A stretch of DNA of 64,000 nt from the NCBI GenBank assembly GCA_028023455.1, contig JAQFVV010012446.1:2914001-2978000 (forward strand), in the 5' to 3' direction. This DNA comes from Epiperipatus broadwayi. Taxonomy: Eukaryota; Onychophora; Udeonychophora; Euonychophora; Peripatidae. Made by a program: the position numbers and the translations under genes. Positions 1 to 10,753 of the stretch are shown in pieces. Position 1 is the stretch's first letter; every line of letters begins with the position of its first letter. Under the pieces are notes generated by a model. The model did no database searches, was not told the DNA's origin, and worked only from the letters and a program-made list of their open reading frames with translations.

Positions 1-300
1 AAGATAGTGAGCCATTACATATCATTAAAATGCAAGATTAACTCTCAGTAAACTTTTAAGAAAAACAGTTACTTACATAAGCAAAGTTAATTCGAAAAAT
101 GCAACTAAATTGAATACCAAATGATCTCATTCTTAGAATAATATTGAGAAACCATTGAGAGTGTTAAAATATTGTAAATTCTAAAACAAAATAAAGAATA
201 CCCAAACTAATAAGACATTATATGACCACCATCTTACACAATGTGGTTCTTCGGCAATTTATTTTATTCTCACCATATTTAAGCCACCTAGTGTACGTTT
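1..300. other. AT-rich DNA, nothing recognised
   Basis: No open frame, RNA gene or clear repeat was recognised in this stretch. Confidence 0.5.
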
Positions 301-480
301 TAGTAACAAACATATTCCAGATGATAGTGCATAATAAATCATCCAATGTTGCCCCATCCAAAATCCCCGACTAGCCATTAGCTAGAAACTAATCTGGGGA
401 TAGTTAAAATAGTAATGCACAGTGATTTATTAAGAACTACTATATGGCATCTACTGATTATTAAAGCTGACACTAGGTGA
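300..480 (+). repeat. Hammerhead repeat family D, degraded copy
   Basis: This matches the family D copies near 21.7 and 52.2 kb. Positions 363-402 keep the outer strands TCCCC and GGGGA, a stem AGC/GCT, GAAA, and the cleavage-site TC at 393-394. The first core box is reduced to CGA, so the ribozyme should be dead. The flanks (gtgcataata on the left, atggcatctactgatta on the right) also match the other copies. Confidence 0.6.
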
Positions 481-1755
481 CATAAATATGATGAGAGAAA
501 AAGAATTTTCTGATATACATAAGTTTAAAAATTCTCTTACCATACTATATGTAAATTTTTCAGAGATGTAAATGGGAAGTAATAGCAATACAAATACAAT
601 CCAATACTAAGCAACTAATTTTATTTGAAAATGCAATAATAAAATTCATGTAGTTTACTACAAAGACTCATATAGTAAAAGCACAAGCAAAGTGAGATTT
701 ATTATAAAAAAATTATAAATTGATCTGGGTTTAAACTAAGGTTAGTAATTATAAAAATAATATTGACTAATGATTTATCTCAAGGTTATGAATCAATTAT
801 AATCATTTACATAAAATAAAATATATAAATGTATATATGTAAAGTTTATTCATTTATCTTAGGACATGATAATATAAAAGATAATTTTATGTACATCGTC
901 TTACCCTGTAACCTTTGTATTTCAGATAGAAACAATAACAATAATGATACATTTAATCCAAATAGATTTATGTGTAATCTAACATCTTAAGTATAACTTT
1001 TATTTCATAAATATGCAGTGATGATATTTCTTTAATAATGACAAAAGAGAATGCTTTATTATACAAATAAAATTAATTGTAAATGAATAATAGCAACACA
1101 ATTAATTATAGAAAATTATATAAAATACCTAATAAATATTAATATTTGTTTTCTAAGTCCAATCTAAGCTTGGAATATGAAGTTTCTAATCATAAAATGT
1201 TGCAAAAAACATTAATACTCAATCAGAGTAAGTTGCATATTATTTAAAAAGCAAATCTTCAATTTAAATACTGAAGGATGATGATGATGATGATGATGAT
1301 AATGATGATGATAATAAATGTTTTGTGATATCCTTACTTAGTTTGTTTCAATAATTAATCAATTATTAATCAACCTGCTCAATAAGACAGGAGAAGTTTT
1401 CACTCTTAAAAGAGACAAGTGAACTTACATTCTTAACCTAAATGATGTTTAAATAACCTATGGCTTATTTATTTCACCTCAAGATCATTTACTAGACTCA
1501 TTTGAAGCCTTAATCATTGGAAGTAAAACATTACTAACATAATAAAACTCATATCATTAGGATACCTTATTGCATACTATAACATTTTTAAAATTAATAC
1601 TAACATATAGGAGCAATGCATAAAATATTCCTTATAAACTTAATTATCTAACTAAGAATAGTTAATTCCTTATAGCTTTGAGATTGCAACTCAAAAACCA
1701 ATAAAATGTATAATAATTTCAATATATCAAAATTTTATATAAGTTTAAAAATTAC
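480..1755. other. AT-rich DNA with a GAT microsatellite
   Basis: No gene was recognised. A short (GAT)n run with interruptions lies at about 1277-1314. Confidence 0.5.
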
Positions 1756-2158
1756 TGTTATATATAGAGCTTGCAAAACAAACTCTTAACAAGCTTTATA
1801 GAATACCCCCAACCTCAGACCGTTTTCTGCTACTGGCATCCTCAATGAAGTGCTAGGATATTCAATTATTAGATTAAAAATACAAAGACAAGCCCAGCAC
1901 TTCATCTAATGTATAACTATGAAGTATAAACTCTGAAATTTTCAGACATCTGTATGTCTTCCAATCCAGCTATCTAACTTAAATAGCCATATGGGACTGA
2001 ATTAAGTTCAGATACATCATATATTAATAGTTTTAGCAATATAAAATCGCCAAAGCCATCATAGCAAAAAATAAAATTACAAAAAAAAAAAAAAAATGAG
2101 AATAAAAAAATCAAGTCAGATGTCACATGACTTAATTTAATAAGTTTGTGTTTACAAA
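1756..2158 (-). repeat. Hammerhead repeat family C, first unit of a tandem pair
   Basis: A 403-bp unit beginning tgttatatatagagc, repeated head-to-tail from 2159. A minus-strand hammerhead motif lies at 1812-1851: stem II TGC/GCA, GAAA and cleavage-site TC are present, but the first core box is TTGAGGA instead of CTGANGA, which predicts no activity. An A14 run near 2083-2096 and the phrase gtcagatgtcacatgac precede the next unit; the same phrase precedes the copy at 63.4 kb. Confidence 0.7.
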
Positions 2159-2450
2159 TGTTATATATAGAGCTCGCAAAACAAACTCTTAACAAGCTTT
2201 GTAGAATGCCCCCAACATCAGATCAGTTTCTGCTACTGACATCCTTAGTGAAGTGCTAGGATATTCAATCATTCTATTAAAAATACCAGGACAAGCCCAG
2301 CCTTTATCTAATGTATAACTATTTAGTAGAAACTCTGAATTTTTCAGACATCCATATGTCTTCCAATCCAGCTATCTAACTTAAATAGCCATATGGAACT
2401 GAACTAAGTTTAGATTCACTATATATTAATAGCTTTAGCAATATAAAATC
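2159..2450 (-). repeat. Hammerhead repeat family C, second tandem unit (partial)
   Basis: This repeats the first unit at an offset of 403 bp. The minus-strand hammerhead at 2215-2254 has the decayed core CTAAGGA with GAAA and TC retained. The unit is also the left arm (about 2153-2352) of a long inverted repeat with 2458-2668. Confidence 0.7.
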
Positions 2451-2457
2451 ATAAATA

Positions 2458-2668
2458 CACATGGATGTCTTGAAATTTCAGAGTTTCTACTTAATAGTTA
2501 TACTTTAGATAAAATGCTGGGCTTTGTCCTGGTATTTTTAATCTAATGATTGAATATCCTATCACCTCACTGAGGATGCCATTTGCAGAAACCGGTCTGA
2601 GGTTGGGGGTATTCTACAAAGTTTGTTAAGAGTTTGTTTTGCGAGCTCTATATATAACATTTGTAAAT
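2458..2668 (+). repeat. Hammerhead repeat family C, inverted copy
   Basis: This is the reverse complement of the neighbouring unit, so transcripts through both would form a ~200-bp hairpin. It carries the best-preserved family C ribozyme, annotated separately at 2564-2603. Confidence 0.75.
2564..2603 (+). ncRNA. Hammerhead ribozyme motif, family C, complete core
   Basis: All core elements are in order. Stem I 5' strand ACCTCA (2564-2569) is followed by core CTGAGGA (2570-2576), stem II TGC/GCA with loop CATTT, GAAA (2588-2591), a self-complementary stem III CCGG (2592-2595), cleavage-site TC (2596-2597), and stem I 3' strand TGAGGT (2598-2603), which pairs perfectly with ACCTCA over six bases. 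A stem III this short usually needs a dimeric RNA, because CCGG can pair between two monomers. Stem II closes with U-A rather than the usual G-C. Cleavage is predicted after 2597. Confidence 0.75.
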
Positions 2669-2699
2669 AAGACATGTGACAGCTGACTTGGATTTTTTT

Positions 2700-5340
2700 T
2701 TTTTTGTAAAAATTACTGTCATTAATAAAATCTAGTTCTAATGTAAATCATACATTTAATCATATCCAATATCATAAATAATAAAATTAATAAAAGTATT
2801 ACATGTACATTCATATAATAATATGTAGAGAACTTTTATATTTCTTTATTATACTACTAATAATAAAAATTACTAACTAAATAAGAAGCAATTATAATAA
2901 AGTTCACCAAATAATCCATCAGTTTATACTCCAATAGTTATAACAATAAAAATTTATCCCAATGAAATATTAATACATGTATAATATTCAATGTTTTTGG
3001 GAATTCACTGAAATATTTTTAATAAAAGCATTCAAAGATGGTATTAAGGACAATTAAATTTCTTTTTGTAATTTAATCCTTACTGGAATGTAATATCAAC
3101 ATTAATAAATTCCATTAAGCACTTTTGTTAATCCAATGTGAGTTATATTTAGCACATTAATCCATTTTAAAGTTTGCTGATAAATTTGATCTTTATAATA
3201 TTCAATATATGCATTTCCATAATCCATTAGCAATATTAAATATTTGGTATTTATAATTCATAAGCAATGTTAACATATGTGGCATTTATAATTCATTATC
3301 TATTTCTTAAAGCACTGAAGGAGAATTATAGTTTACTACATGAGGCAATTCAATCTGTTTGTAAAGAAATTATAACTTTATATCCAAAGGATTGGCATTC
3401 ACCACTTCTTCCATTAGTTTATAGATATTTAATCCTCATTGCTAAATAGCTCAGTTTATATCTATTATATATGACCAAGCAAATAGGCTATAATCCATAA
3501 TCATGTTGATTCCATTTTTTAATTAAAGTTCAGCATTTCACCAAACAATGAAGTTTATGATAATATATTTGAGTTGGAAATTACTTTTTCTTTCAATAAT
3601 TTATGATGAGATAATAATCCATAACATTGAAACAAAATATTAACACTTTTTGAAGTGAAAAGTTGTTTCACCATTATTTCAGCATATACAAGTGACTTGA
3701 TTGAAGTTAATAGACTTAATTTTATAAATATATTAACTATTTACTATTACTTTAATTAAAATGAAAAGACCAGCAATTTAATTGAAGTCATTAGGCAATA
3801 TTCGATGAATAAATTTATCAAATTTCTATTATCAGTAGACTGCAATAAATAATATTTTCTTTTAATAATAATCAGTGATAATTTTTTGTCTATTTATTGC
3901 TGTCTATTCTTTTCCTAGTTCAATGAGAAATTTTTTACCAAGCTGAGACAAAATGTTTAGATTGGATTAGTCTGATGATGAAGACAAGCAAAATGGCTAT
4001 TTTAAAGTTTTAATCTACTTAGGTTTAGAATACAATAAAATTTTGTGAAGGCTAGCTGTTTTTTCCAAGTATCAGTATTTATACCTGTCAATCAACTGAT
4101 ATCTGTTTGGATTGTACATATTTCCCATTATGCACTGGTGTTTCCTTATTTTTCTGGGAAAATTTGGAGAAATTGACAAGATTACTAAAAATGCTGATTA
4201 TAAACATTGTTTGATTTTGAATTAACATGGTAATTTTTATGGATGTCATTCAAAAGGAAGAGAGAAAAAAATACTAATAGTAATTTCAAACTTTTCAATC
4301 GCTTGGAATAATTTTACAGTCATTTATTTAAAACAAATAAATTATAAAACCTGGAAGTTCTCAGACATATATTTTAATTAATTTATAAATTGACCTTTTT
4401 AATAAATTATACTATTAAATAAATATCCTTTAAAAACCAAGCAAACTAAATTAATTTTACTAAATCTAAATCTAAACACAAAGTCTCATGCACGCATAAA
4501 AAATATAAGGACTGTTTGTTCTATTCTTTTGTTTAAAATGTAATCTTAAATGTAATTACTTCCCTTTAAATATTCTGTGTTATGATGACAGCCTTATGAT
4601 CCTATTCTATATTTCTTTATCAAAATATTATTTTATATACATGTGTATCTCTATTTCTTTATACAATTTAATAGCGTTTTTCCCTTATAAGAATAATGAC
4701 AAAAATACAAATGTACGTATTTTAATATAAGCGTTGACTAGAAAATCTGCTTGGGAAGACATTTTTAAAAATCTTTTATAAAATTATATTTTCTCTTAAA
4801 CATTAATCTGGGAGACTTTTGGACTTAATATTGATTATATTATTTGCTATTTAACCAATAATAGTGATTAGTATATTTGCTTAATCATAAAAATAAAGCC
4901 AATGAAATTTTTACGGTTTTTGAGTTATATTAGATCATTTCAGTTGTAACTGCAAAGCTACAATAAATATATGTATTAATGTCATAAAATGGAAATAAGT
5001 TTAAAATATAAGATGCATTGTTCTTTTTGCATATTAATAAATAAATTATTTAATCCCAAATATATTATTTTATAATATCATGAATGTGTATATTTAAGCA
5101 TCTTCTATTATTATATAACATCTTATATAAAACAAACAAAACTCACTATATGTATTGCCACACACATCTTATATACCAGTGTGTGTCACTGAAAAGACGA
5201 CTGCTTCCCTCTCTCCAGTGCCTATACAGTCATCTCCCTGAAACAATGCAAGCATTATTTAGTAATATGCTTTAGCTATTCACCACAAGAATTTTAAAAT
5301 GCTTAGTATATTTGGATTACAGGACTGTTTTGTACTTTAA
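2700..5340. other. AT-rich DNA without recognised genes
   Basis: No exon-like segment was recognised. At 3972 there is a CTGATGATGAAGAC string that recalls a hammerhead start but lacks a GAAA partner and a clear stem. Confidence 0.4.
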
Positions 5341-5346
5341 TCCACA

Positions 5347-5514
5347 ATGGAACAACATATTAACATTAAATTTTGTTTTAAATTGGACAGAACTCCTACT
5401 GAAATGTTTGAAATAATTCATATTGTGTATGGCAATGAAATGGAACACAAGAATATTTTCGAGTGGTTTTCAAGATTTTGTAAAGGCAGAGAAAACAATG
5501 AAGATGATCTATGA
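5347..5514 (+). pseudogene. Mariner-type transposase N-terminus (HTH_48-like), truncated
   Basis: A 55-residue frame from the ATG at 5347 to a TGA at 5512. It reads like the N-terminal helix-turn-helix of mariner/SETMAR transposases: an INIKFCFKL segment, then TPTEMFEIIHIVYGN, then IFEWFSRFCKGRENNEDD. Family members have FEWHxRFKxGRExxEDDxRSGRP at this place. After the stop the next residues (KYKHPV) still resemble the family, so the TGA looks like a disabling mutation. The catalytic DD(E/D) domain was not found downstream, and no inverted termini were identified. It is a dead transposon remnant or a captured HTH exon. Confidence 0.6.
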
Positions 5515-5537
5515 AAGTACAAACACCCTGTCACATT

Positions 5538-5915
5538 TCATATCATAACTACATAATCTAAACATACTAATATCTTAAACGTTTTGTGGTAACTAGTTTT
5601 TAGACCATATAGCAAAACCATTGCATTATATGGATTAAATGTTTTAATATCATTTGTTATTTCTCTTTTTAAATTTATGTATGAGTCATGAAATACTTTT
5701 GATCTTAAGTGTTTAAAAGCTACACATTTTTCAAACAAATGTGTCATATCTAGCCTTGCCTTCAGAAGTGGACTAGTCCAGATTCCTTCCTTATCTAATC
5801 GGATTGAGCATTCATTGCCGGTAACCAATGTGAAAACACGTGGATGTATAAACATAGCCAAAGGATAAAACATAAGTGTGGCCAATGTGTAAACATGTGC
5901 ATAAAATCTTACCAT
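5538..5915 (-). CDS. Unrecognised 125-residue open frame
   Basis: This is the longest ATG-to-stop frame in the window and lies antisense next to the mariner fragment. It is somewhat richer in GC and CpG than its surroundings. The N-terminal 30 residues are hydrophobic and aromatic. The centre reads VTGNECSIRLDKEGIWTSP, then a charged stretch. I recognise no family. At this AT content a frame of this length is unusual but not impossible by chance. It may be a piece of an old repeat. Confidence 0.2.
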   Translation of the reverse strand: MVRFYAHVYTLATLMFYPLAMFIHPRVFTLVTGNECSIRLDKEGIWTSPLLKARLDMTHLFEKCVAFKHLRSKVFHDSYINLKREITNDIKTFNPYNAMVLLYGLKTSYHKTFKILVCLDYVVMI

Positions 5916-5929
5916 TGATTAGTATGGAT

Positions 5930-7140
5930 TGATTCTCTCCTAATCCAATTGCTACCAGTAAGATAGGGGATCTGGCAATAAATAATCAGCCTTTTTGGAG
6001 GCAAGAAGAGAATGATGGAGAGAGACAACTGTATTTATTGAGACTGGCATGACTAGCACAGTATTAACTACTTTTATCTATGTACAACTGTATTTATTGA
6101 GTGTTCATATTTTTATTGATATCACTGTTGATTTGAGTCTGAAACCTGCAATTAAGGCCAAACACGACAAAATGAAAAAGGGTTTCCTCTTTCATCTTAC
6201 AAAAAATATATGAAGCTGCCAAAATTTGTTTTTAGCAGACCATTTAAATAAACCTTAGTTGGTTGGAAACGATTTAAAAATTTGAAACATAATTTGATAT
6301 ATGATTGTGAAGCATATATTTTGTAAAGGTATACTTGATAATCTTTATTACTGACACACATGCATAAATATATAATCAGATAAAATAATGTACAATAAAA
6401 TAAAATACTGGAATTAACTCTTTATTTTCAAAGTAGCATTATATAAATAAATAAAAGCTATGTTATTATGAGTAGTAAAGTCACACAGCATTTATGTTTC
6501 TAAATCAATGGCCAACTTTCCATGATTTATGTATATGTACACATTTGTTTATTTAATAAATTATCCACCATATTTAAAAATATGACTTTTTGATTTTTTT
6601 TTCTTCTTCAAATCATTCACTACATACAAAATAAAACTATTCTCCAAACAAAAACTTATATTGTAAATATGTGAATATTCTGCAAATATTATTAATGTAT
6701 ATTTTGACTCACCAGGGTAACCTGACCCACACTGATACACCACTTTACATATAACATTATATTAGTTGATTTTATCAACAACATTTTTTCAACAAATATA
6801 ATGTTATAAATAAAGTGATGTTTCAGAGTTGGTCAAATTATGCTGACTGCACTGAAATTGATATTAAAAAAGAGAATTCATGAACATAAACTACTGTATA
6901 AGAAATTCTATAGATCAATTTAAATCTACATTTGCAGAACACTTAGTTATTTACAATGGAAGTTTTTGTTTTGACAATATATTTATTTTGTATATGGAAA
7001 ATGATTGGAGGAAAAAAAAAGTGTGACCATTCATGGGAACAATAGTACTGTATGACTTATGAGACTTTTATTTATTTTAATTGTAAAAATAATATTCAAT
7101 AGTTTTGCTTCCTCTTGCCTTCTTTATTTTTGCTTTTTTT
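5930..7140. other. AT-rich DNA with one short foldback
   Basis: No gene was recognised. An inverted repeat at about 6741-6823 pairs cactttacatataac-type sequence with its complement around a ~35-nt loop. Confidence 0.4.
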
Positions 7141-7207
7141 ATATAACATATAATAATAACATTCCATTCTTCTTACACTTTGAAGCAAAATATATTTATT
7201 AATTTTA

Positions 7208-7236
7208 CAGTTTTGACTGTTCCAGTCTTTGTCAGA
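7208..7236 (-). ncRNA. Hammerhead-like motif, family A, decayed
   Basis: On the minus strand it reads CTGACAA, an extra A, stem GACTG/CAGTC with loop GAA, then AAAA. It aligns with the plus-strand motif at 8710. The core is degenerate. Confidence 0.4.
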
Positions 7237-7758
7237 TCTACAAAAATTTAAACGTTATATCAATACAACCATATTTCATACATATATCTATTATTATGTT
7301 ACAATTTTACCAACTTAATTAATAACATCACTTTATTCATTAAACTTACTATTGTATATTTAAATTCTACTTTACCCTTTATTTTTCTTATTATTTCTAT
7401 TCTTAATTAATATCATATTTATTTACCTTTTACCTTTGCAATAATTTTATAAATTCAATGTCATATTTATGAAACCCTTCTTATATAACTATATTCATAT
7501 ATTTAGCCTTATTTTACATTTCACCTATTATCTTAATTTTTTATTATCTTATTCCATTCCTTAATTCCATTTTATCCATTTATTCCTGCTTCTTTCATTT
7601 ACTTAATTTTTATAAAATTATTATAAAATTATTTAAATTCTTATACGTATTTTTATTTTTATTTCTTACCTCTCTTTCCTCCACCATTTTCTATCCCATC
7701 ATACATCCTAATTTCTTTTTTACCTATATACAGCTCCCTCTATTATCTATTCTATATA

Positions 7759-8007
7759 AATGGGGTTTATGAGATAGAATATAGAAAATGTAAGGATAAA
7801 TGGATTACAAATAAATATGTTGGTGAGATGAAAAATTCAATATATACTAGATTAAAACAACATAAATATGATAGAGGATCACCGGTATATATGCATTTTA
7901 CAAAGACAGGTCATAAACTAGAAAAAGAGAATATTAGAATGATAAGTTATGCAAATAGTAGGAGGGGTAGAAAAATAAGTAATAACGAAGATAAATCCAA
8001 ATATTAA
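7759..8007 (+). pseudogene. Penelope-like GIY-YIG endonuclease fragment
   Basis: An 82-codon stretch ending in TAA at 8005. It starts with NGVYEIEYRKC, where GVY stands for the GIY motif, and continues to KYVGEMKNSIYTRLKQHKYD, where YVG stands for YIG and the following Arg is the catalytic arginine region. Next come SPVYMHFTKTGHKLEKENI and a basic tail, as in Penelope-type endonucleases. In the family this C-terminal domain nicks DNA for target-primed reverse transcription. No methionine start is present and the upstream frame runs into the inverted arm, so it is a fragment. The usual glutamate further along is not evident before the stop. Confidence 0.7.
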
Positions 8008-8709
8008 TAGAGAAAGCGATTTAAAAACTATCTTAGTATAAATAAAAAAATAAAAAGTGAAAACTAATAAGAAATAAAGTAAATAAGTAATTTGTATAAT
8101 AGATAATAGAGGGAGCTGTATATAGGGAAAAAAGAAATTAGGATGTATGATGAGATAGAAAATGGTGGAGGAAAGAGAGTATAGGTAGATAATAAGGTAA
8201 GAAATAAAAATACATATAAGAATTTAAATAATTTTATAATAATTAAGTAAATGAAAGAAGCTGGAATAAATATGGATAAAATGGAATTAAGAAATGGAAT
8301 AAGATAATAAAAAATTAAGATAATAGGTGAAATGTAAAATACGGCTAAATATATGAATATAGTAATATAAGAAGAAGGGTTTCATAAATATTACATTGAA
8401 TTTATAAAATTATAGCAAAGGTAATTAAGAATAGAAATAATAAGAAAAATAAAGAGTAAAGTAGAATTTAAAGTTATACAATAGTAAGTTTTAGAATTGA
8501 GAGGTCCATGTGCAGGCGTTATTACATCTGATTGGCTGTCACATAAGCATGTTTAAAGTGCATCTGTCAACGGTTTTAGCTTTCACGTTATTATAGTAAG
8601 TTTAATGAATAAAGTGATATTATTAATTAAGTTGGTAAAATTGTAACATAATAATAGATATATGTATGAAATATGTTTGTATTGATATAATGTTTAAATT
8701 TTTGTAGAT

Positions 8710-8740
8710 CTGATGAAGACTGTTAGGAACAGTCAAAACT
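8710..8740 (+). ncRNA. Hammerhead-like motif, family A
   Basis: CTGATGA (8710-8716), one extra A, then a perfect 7-bp stem GACTGTT/AACAGTC with loop AGG, then AAAA where GAAA is expected. The change is C-G to C-A, the product of CpG deamination. The copy at 14883 has the stem GACAGT/ACTGTC: a paired T-to-A/A-to-T substitution relative to this one, which supports a selected RNA hairpin. The extra A after the first core box is not canonical, and stem I is unclear. Confidence 0.5.
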
Positions 8741-8810
8741 GTACAATTAATAAATATATTTTGCTTTAAAGTGTAAGAAGAGTGGAATGTTATTATTATA
8801 TGTTATGTAA

Positions 8811-9420
8811 AAATAATACCAATCATATCTTACATGGGTTATAGCTTTAATTTTTTTATTTATTGATATTTTGAAAATTGTAGAATTAATTCCAGGGTTT
8901 TAATATATATACTGAAGCAGTCAATGTCTAATCATCATTGAGCTTCATGCTTAACCATCTACACTAACCTCCTATGGGGCCCGCAATTCAGACCCTGCTA
9001 TAAATATATGCTATTCACTCACACACTGTATGTCGAATCATTCTAAAGATGAGTAAAATTAATTTTGTTTAGTAAAAATGAAACAGTAGTTTGAATGATG
9101 CATATATATATTATGACTAAAGCAATAGTTTTATTGCTATAAAAATACATTTGCTTAGATATTTGTAATTATTTTTATATCTGTGTATATTCAATGTAAC
9201 AACAAAGAAAAATGGGGAAGGCTTGAAATATTGAAATTATCTTTATCACTAGTCAGATCGTTGTCTATAATTAAAACTTATAAATCTTAATTACAATCGA
9301 AAAGCAAATCGTTTATCAGTTTGCAAATCTTTCAAAACAGCTCAAAAGGGGTATTTCAAGCCTTATCTATTGAAAATATTTTACTAATTAAATGTTGTTT
9401 TTAAAAGGATTACAGAGATA
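8811..9420. other. AT-rich DNA, nothing recognised
   Basis: No gene or clear repeat was recognised. Confidence 0.4.
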
Positions 9421-9462
9421 AGGGTGGGGTATGAAATTGAATTCTGGGCAGTATGGAAAGGT

Positions 9463-9498
9463 TATAAAAGGAACCAGTGAACAAAAGAGACTTCACTT
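9463..9498 (+). promoter_or_regulatory. TATA box and initiator pair
   Basis: TATAAAAG at 9463-9470 and TCACTT at 9493-9498 lie 32 bp apart, counted from the first T to the initiator A at 9495. This is the normal TATA-to-start distance. The pair opens a stretch of raised GC and CpG. About 90 bp downstream is ATGTGGC followed by GTGAGT at 9590, a strong splice donor, so a short first coding exon (9495-9589) is conceivable. A retroelement LTR promoter is the main alternative: an AATAAA lies at about 10069. Confidence 0.4.
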
Positions 9499-10552
9499 AG
9501 ACTTTGAGTTTTACTTTGGAGTTTACTGTCAGTTTTTAGTCAATTGAGAATTACTTTTAAGAAGCCAACACAAGTTCAGCAAATGTGGCGTGAGTAGCGG
9601 AGCCGTCCACCTCTCTTTCCTCTCGGAGGACTGTCTACCAGCCGTCAAACTTCCATCTGACTGGCCATATGAAATGACATAGAATTGCCAACCGTCCTGC
9701 CTACCGCTATGCTGAGATATTCGGTAAAATCCTGTAATTTAGAGCTGCCTTGATATGAACATTCACAGGTGATTTATAATTTGTAGCCAAATTAATTCAT
9801 AGATCCGTTATGATATTCTGCTAATTTTGCTTTTAAACTCTCTCTCTGTAATCTTTTATTAATATCATGTATTTTAACTTACCTTTCACGCTTAATTAAA
9901 TTATATATATATAAATGTGTGCGATTCCATTAAGATTTTATGTATTTTGTTTAATGTATAAATATGATTTATTTTCTTTAATATGCCAAAAATCACTAAG
10001 TTCGTGAGTCAAGGGGAAAACAATTGTTTTACTTGGAAAAGGGTGGGCTTTATTTAAAAAACTTATCAATAAAGTTTTGTTTATATTAAATAGCAATTGC
10101 TCGCGAATTTGGTTTCATTTTAAATTCATGATTCTTAAAGTAAATTAAAAACTTTTACTGTGGATGAATCTTGCTTTAATTTTCTATTTTAAAAAAGATC
10201 GTGAACTTTCAACTTTCATATAATTAATTCATTCCTTTTTGCTGGTGCCTGAAGGGAAAATCCTACCAGTTAATACGTATTTGGGAATCGAGTCTGTAAA
10301 TATAAATGTTGTTAGTTTAATAATATTGTAAATAGTAACGTTATTATTCATTATGATCAGTTAAATGACTCAGAATTGGAAACAGATTATTGCGCAAGAG
10401 TTTAGGCAATTTCCAAGTTTGAAAATTATATTATAAAATTTATATTCATGTCCAGTAAGGTTGCTGGCATACATTTTCTTTCTGATATTTTATCTTTCCA
10501 TTTTTTTGATTGTTTAATTATTGGGGACATCGAAAGCATGAAGCTCCCGTCC

Positions 10553-10753
10553 TTCTTAACCAGAGACAACGCTCTCTATTAAATTATAAAGTTTAAGAGG
10601 ATTATGTGCTGCGGATGGCAGTACATAATGATGTGCTGCGGTCTCATTCTCAGCCTCTACTTTGATATCGTTCCGCCAGAAATGCGCGGATATATCCACT
10701 TTAAGTTTGTTTCCAAGTATTCCTTTAAATGATAAAATATCCACAATCGCCAT
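10553..10753 (-). CDS. Possible first coding exon, unrecognised protein
   Basis: On the minus strand an ATG at 10753 opens a frame beginning MAIVDILSFKGILGNKLKVD. It runs 64 codons before a possible splice donor, GTTAAG, just after GTCTCT. The exon keeps several CpGs and uses codons unlike the AT-rich surroundings. The C-terminal part reads HHYVLPSAAHNPLKLYNLIE. A direct DNA repeat, gcagcacat, accounts for the two AAH triplets. An in-frame TAA lies six codons upstream of the ATG, which fits a true start. I do not recognise the family. It lies downstream, in the same orientation, of the CPT1-like exons but does not resemble CPT1. Confidence 0.3.

Larger units (their letters stand above)
7141..8810 (+). 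mobile_element. Penelope-like element with inverted terminal repeats
   Basis: Two long inverted arms (about 7141-7748 and 8096-8810) flank a GIY-YIG coding fragment. The right arm has ~95 bp (about 8503-8597) that the left arm lacks; the same ~90 bp recurs in reverse at about 55400-55500. Each arm carries a hammerhead-like motif close to its outer end (7208-7236 minus, 8710-8740 plus). Inverted terminal-repeat fragments, GIY-YIG endonucleases and hammerhead motifs are established traits of Penelope-like retroelements. The reverse transcriptase that should precede the endonuclease is missing, so this copy is internally deleted. Confidence 0.7.

Noticed and set aside
3972-3995. Hammerhead start CTGATGATGAAGAC
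   Set aside because: No GAAA partner, no stem II and no pairing flanks.
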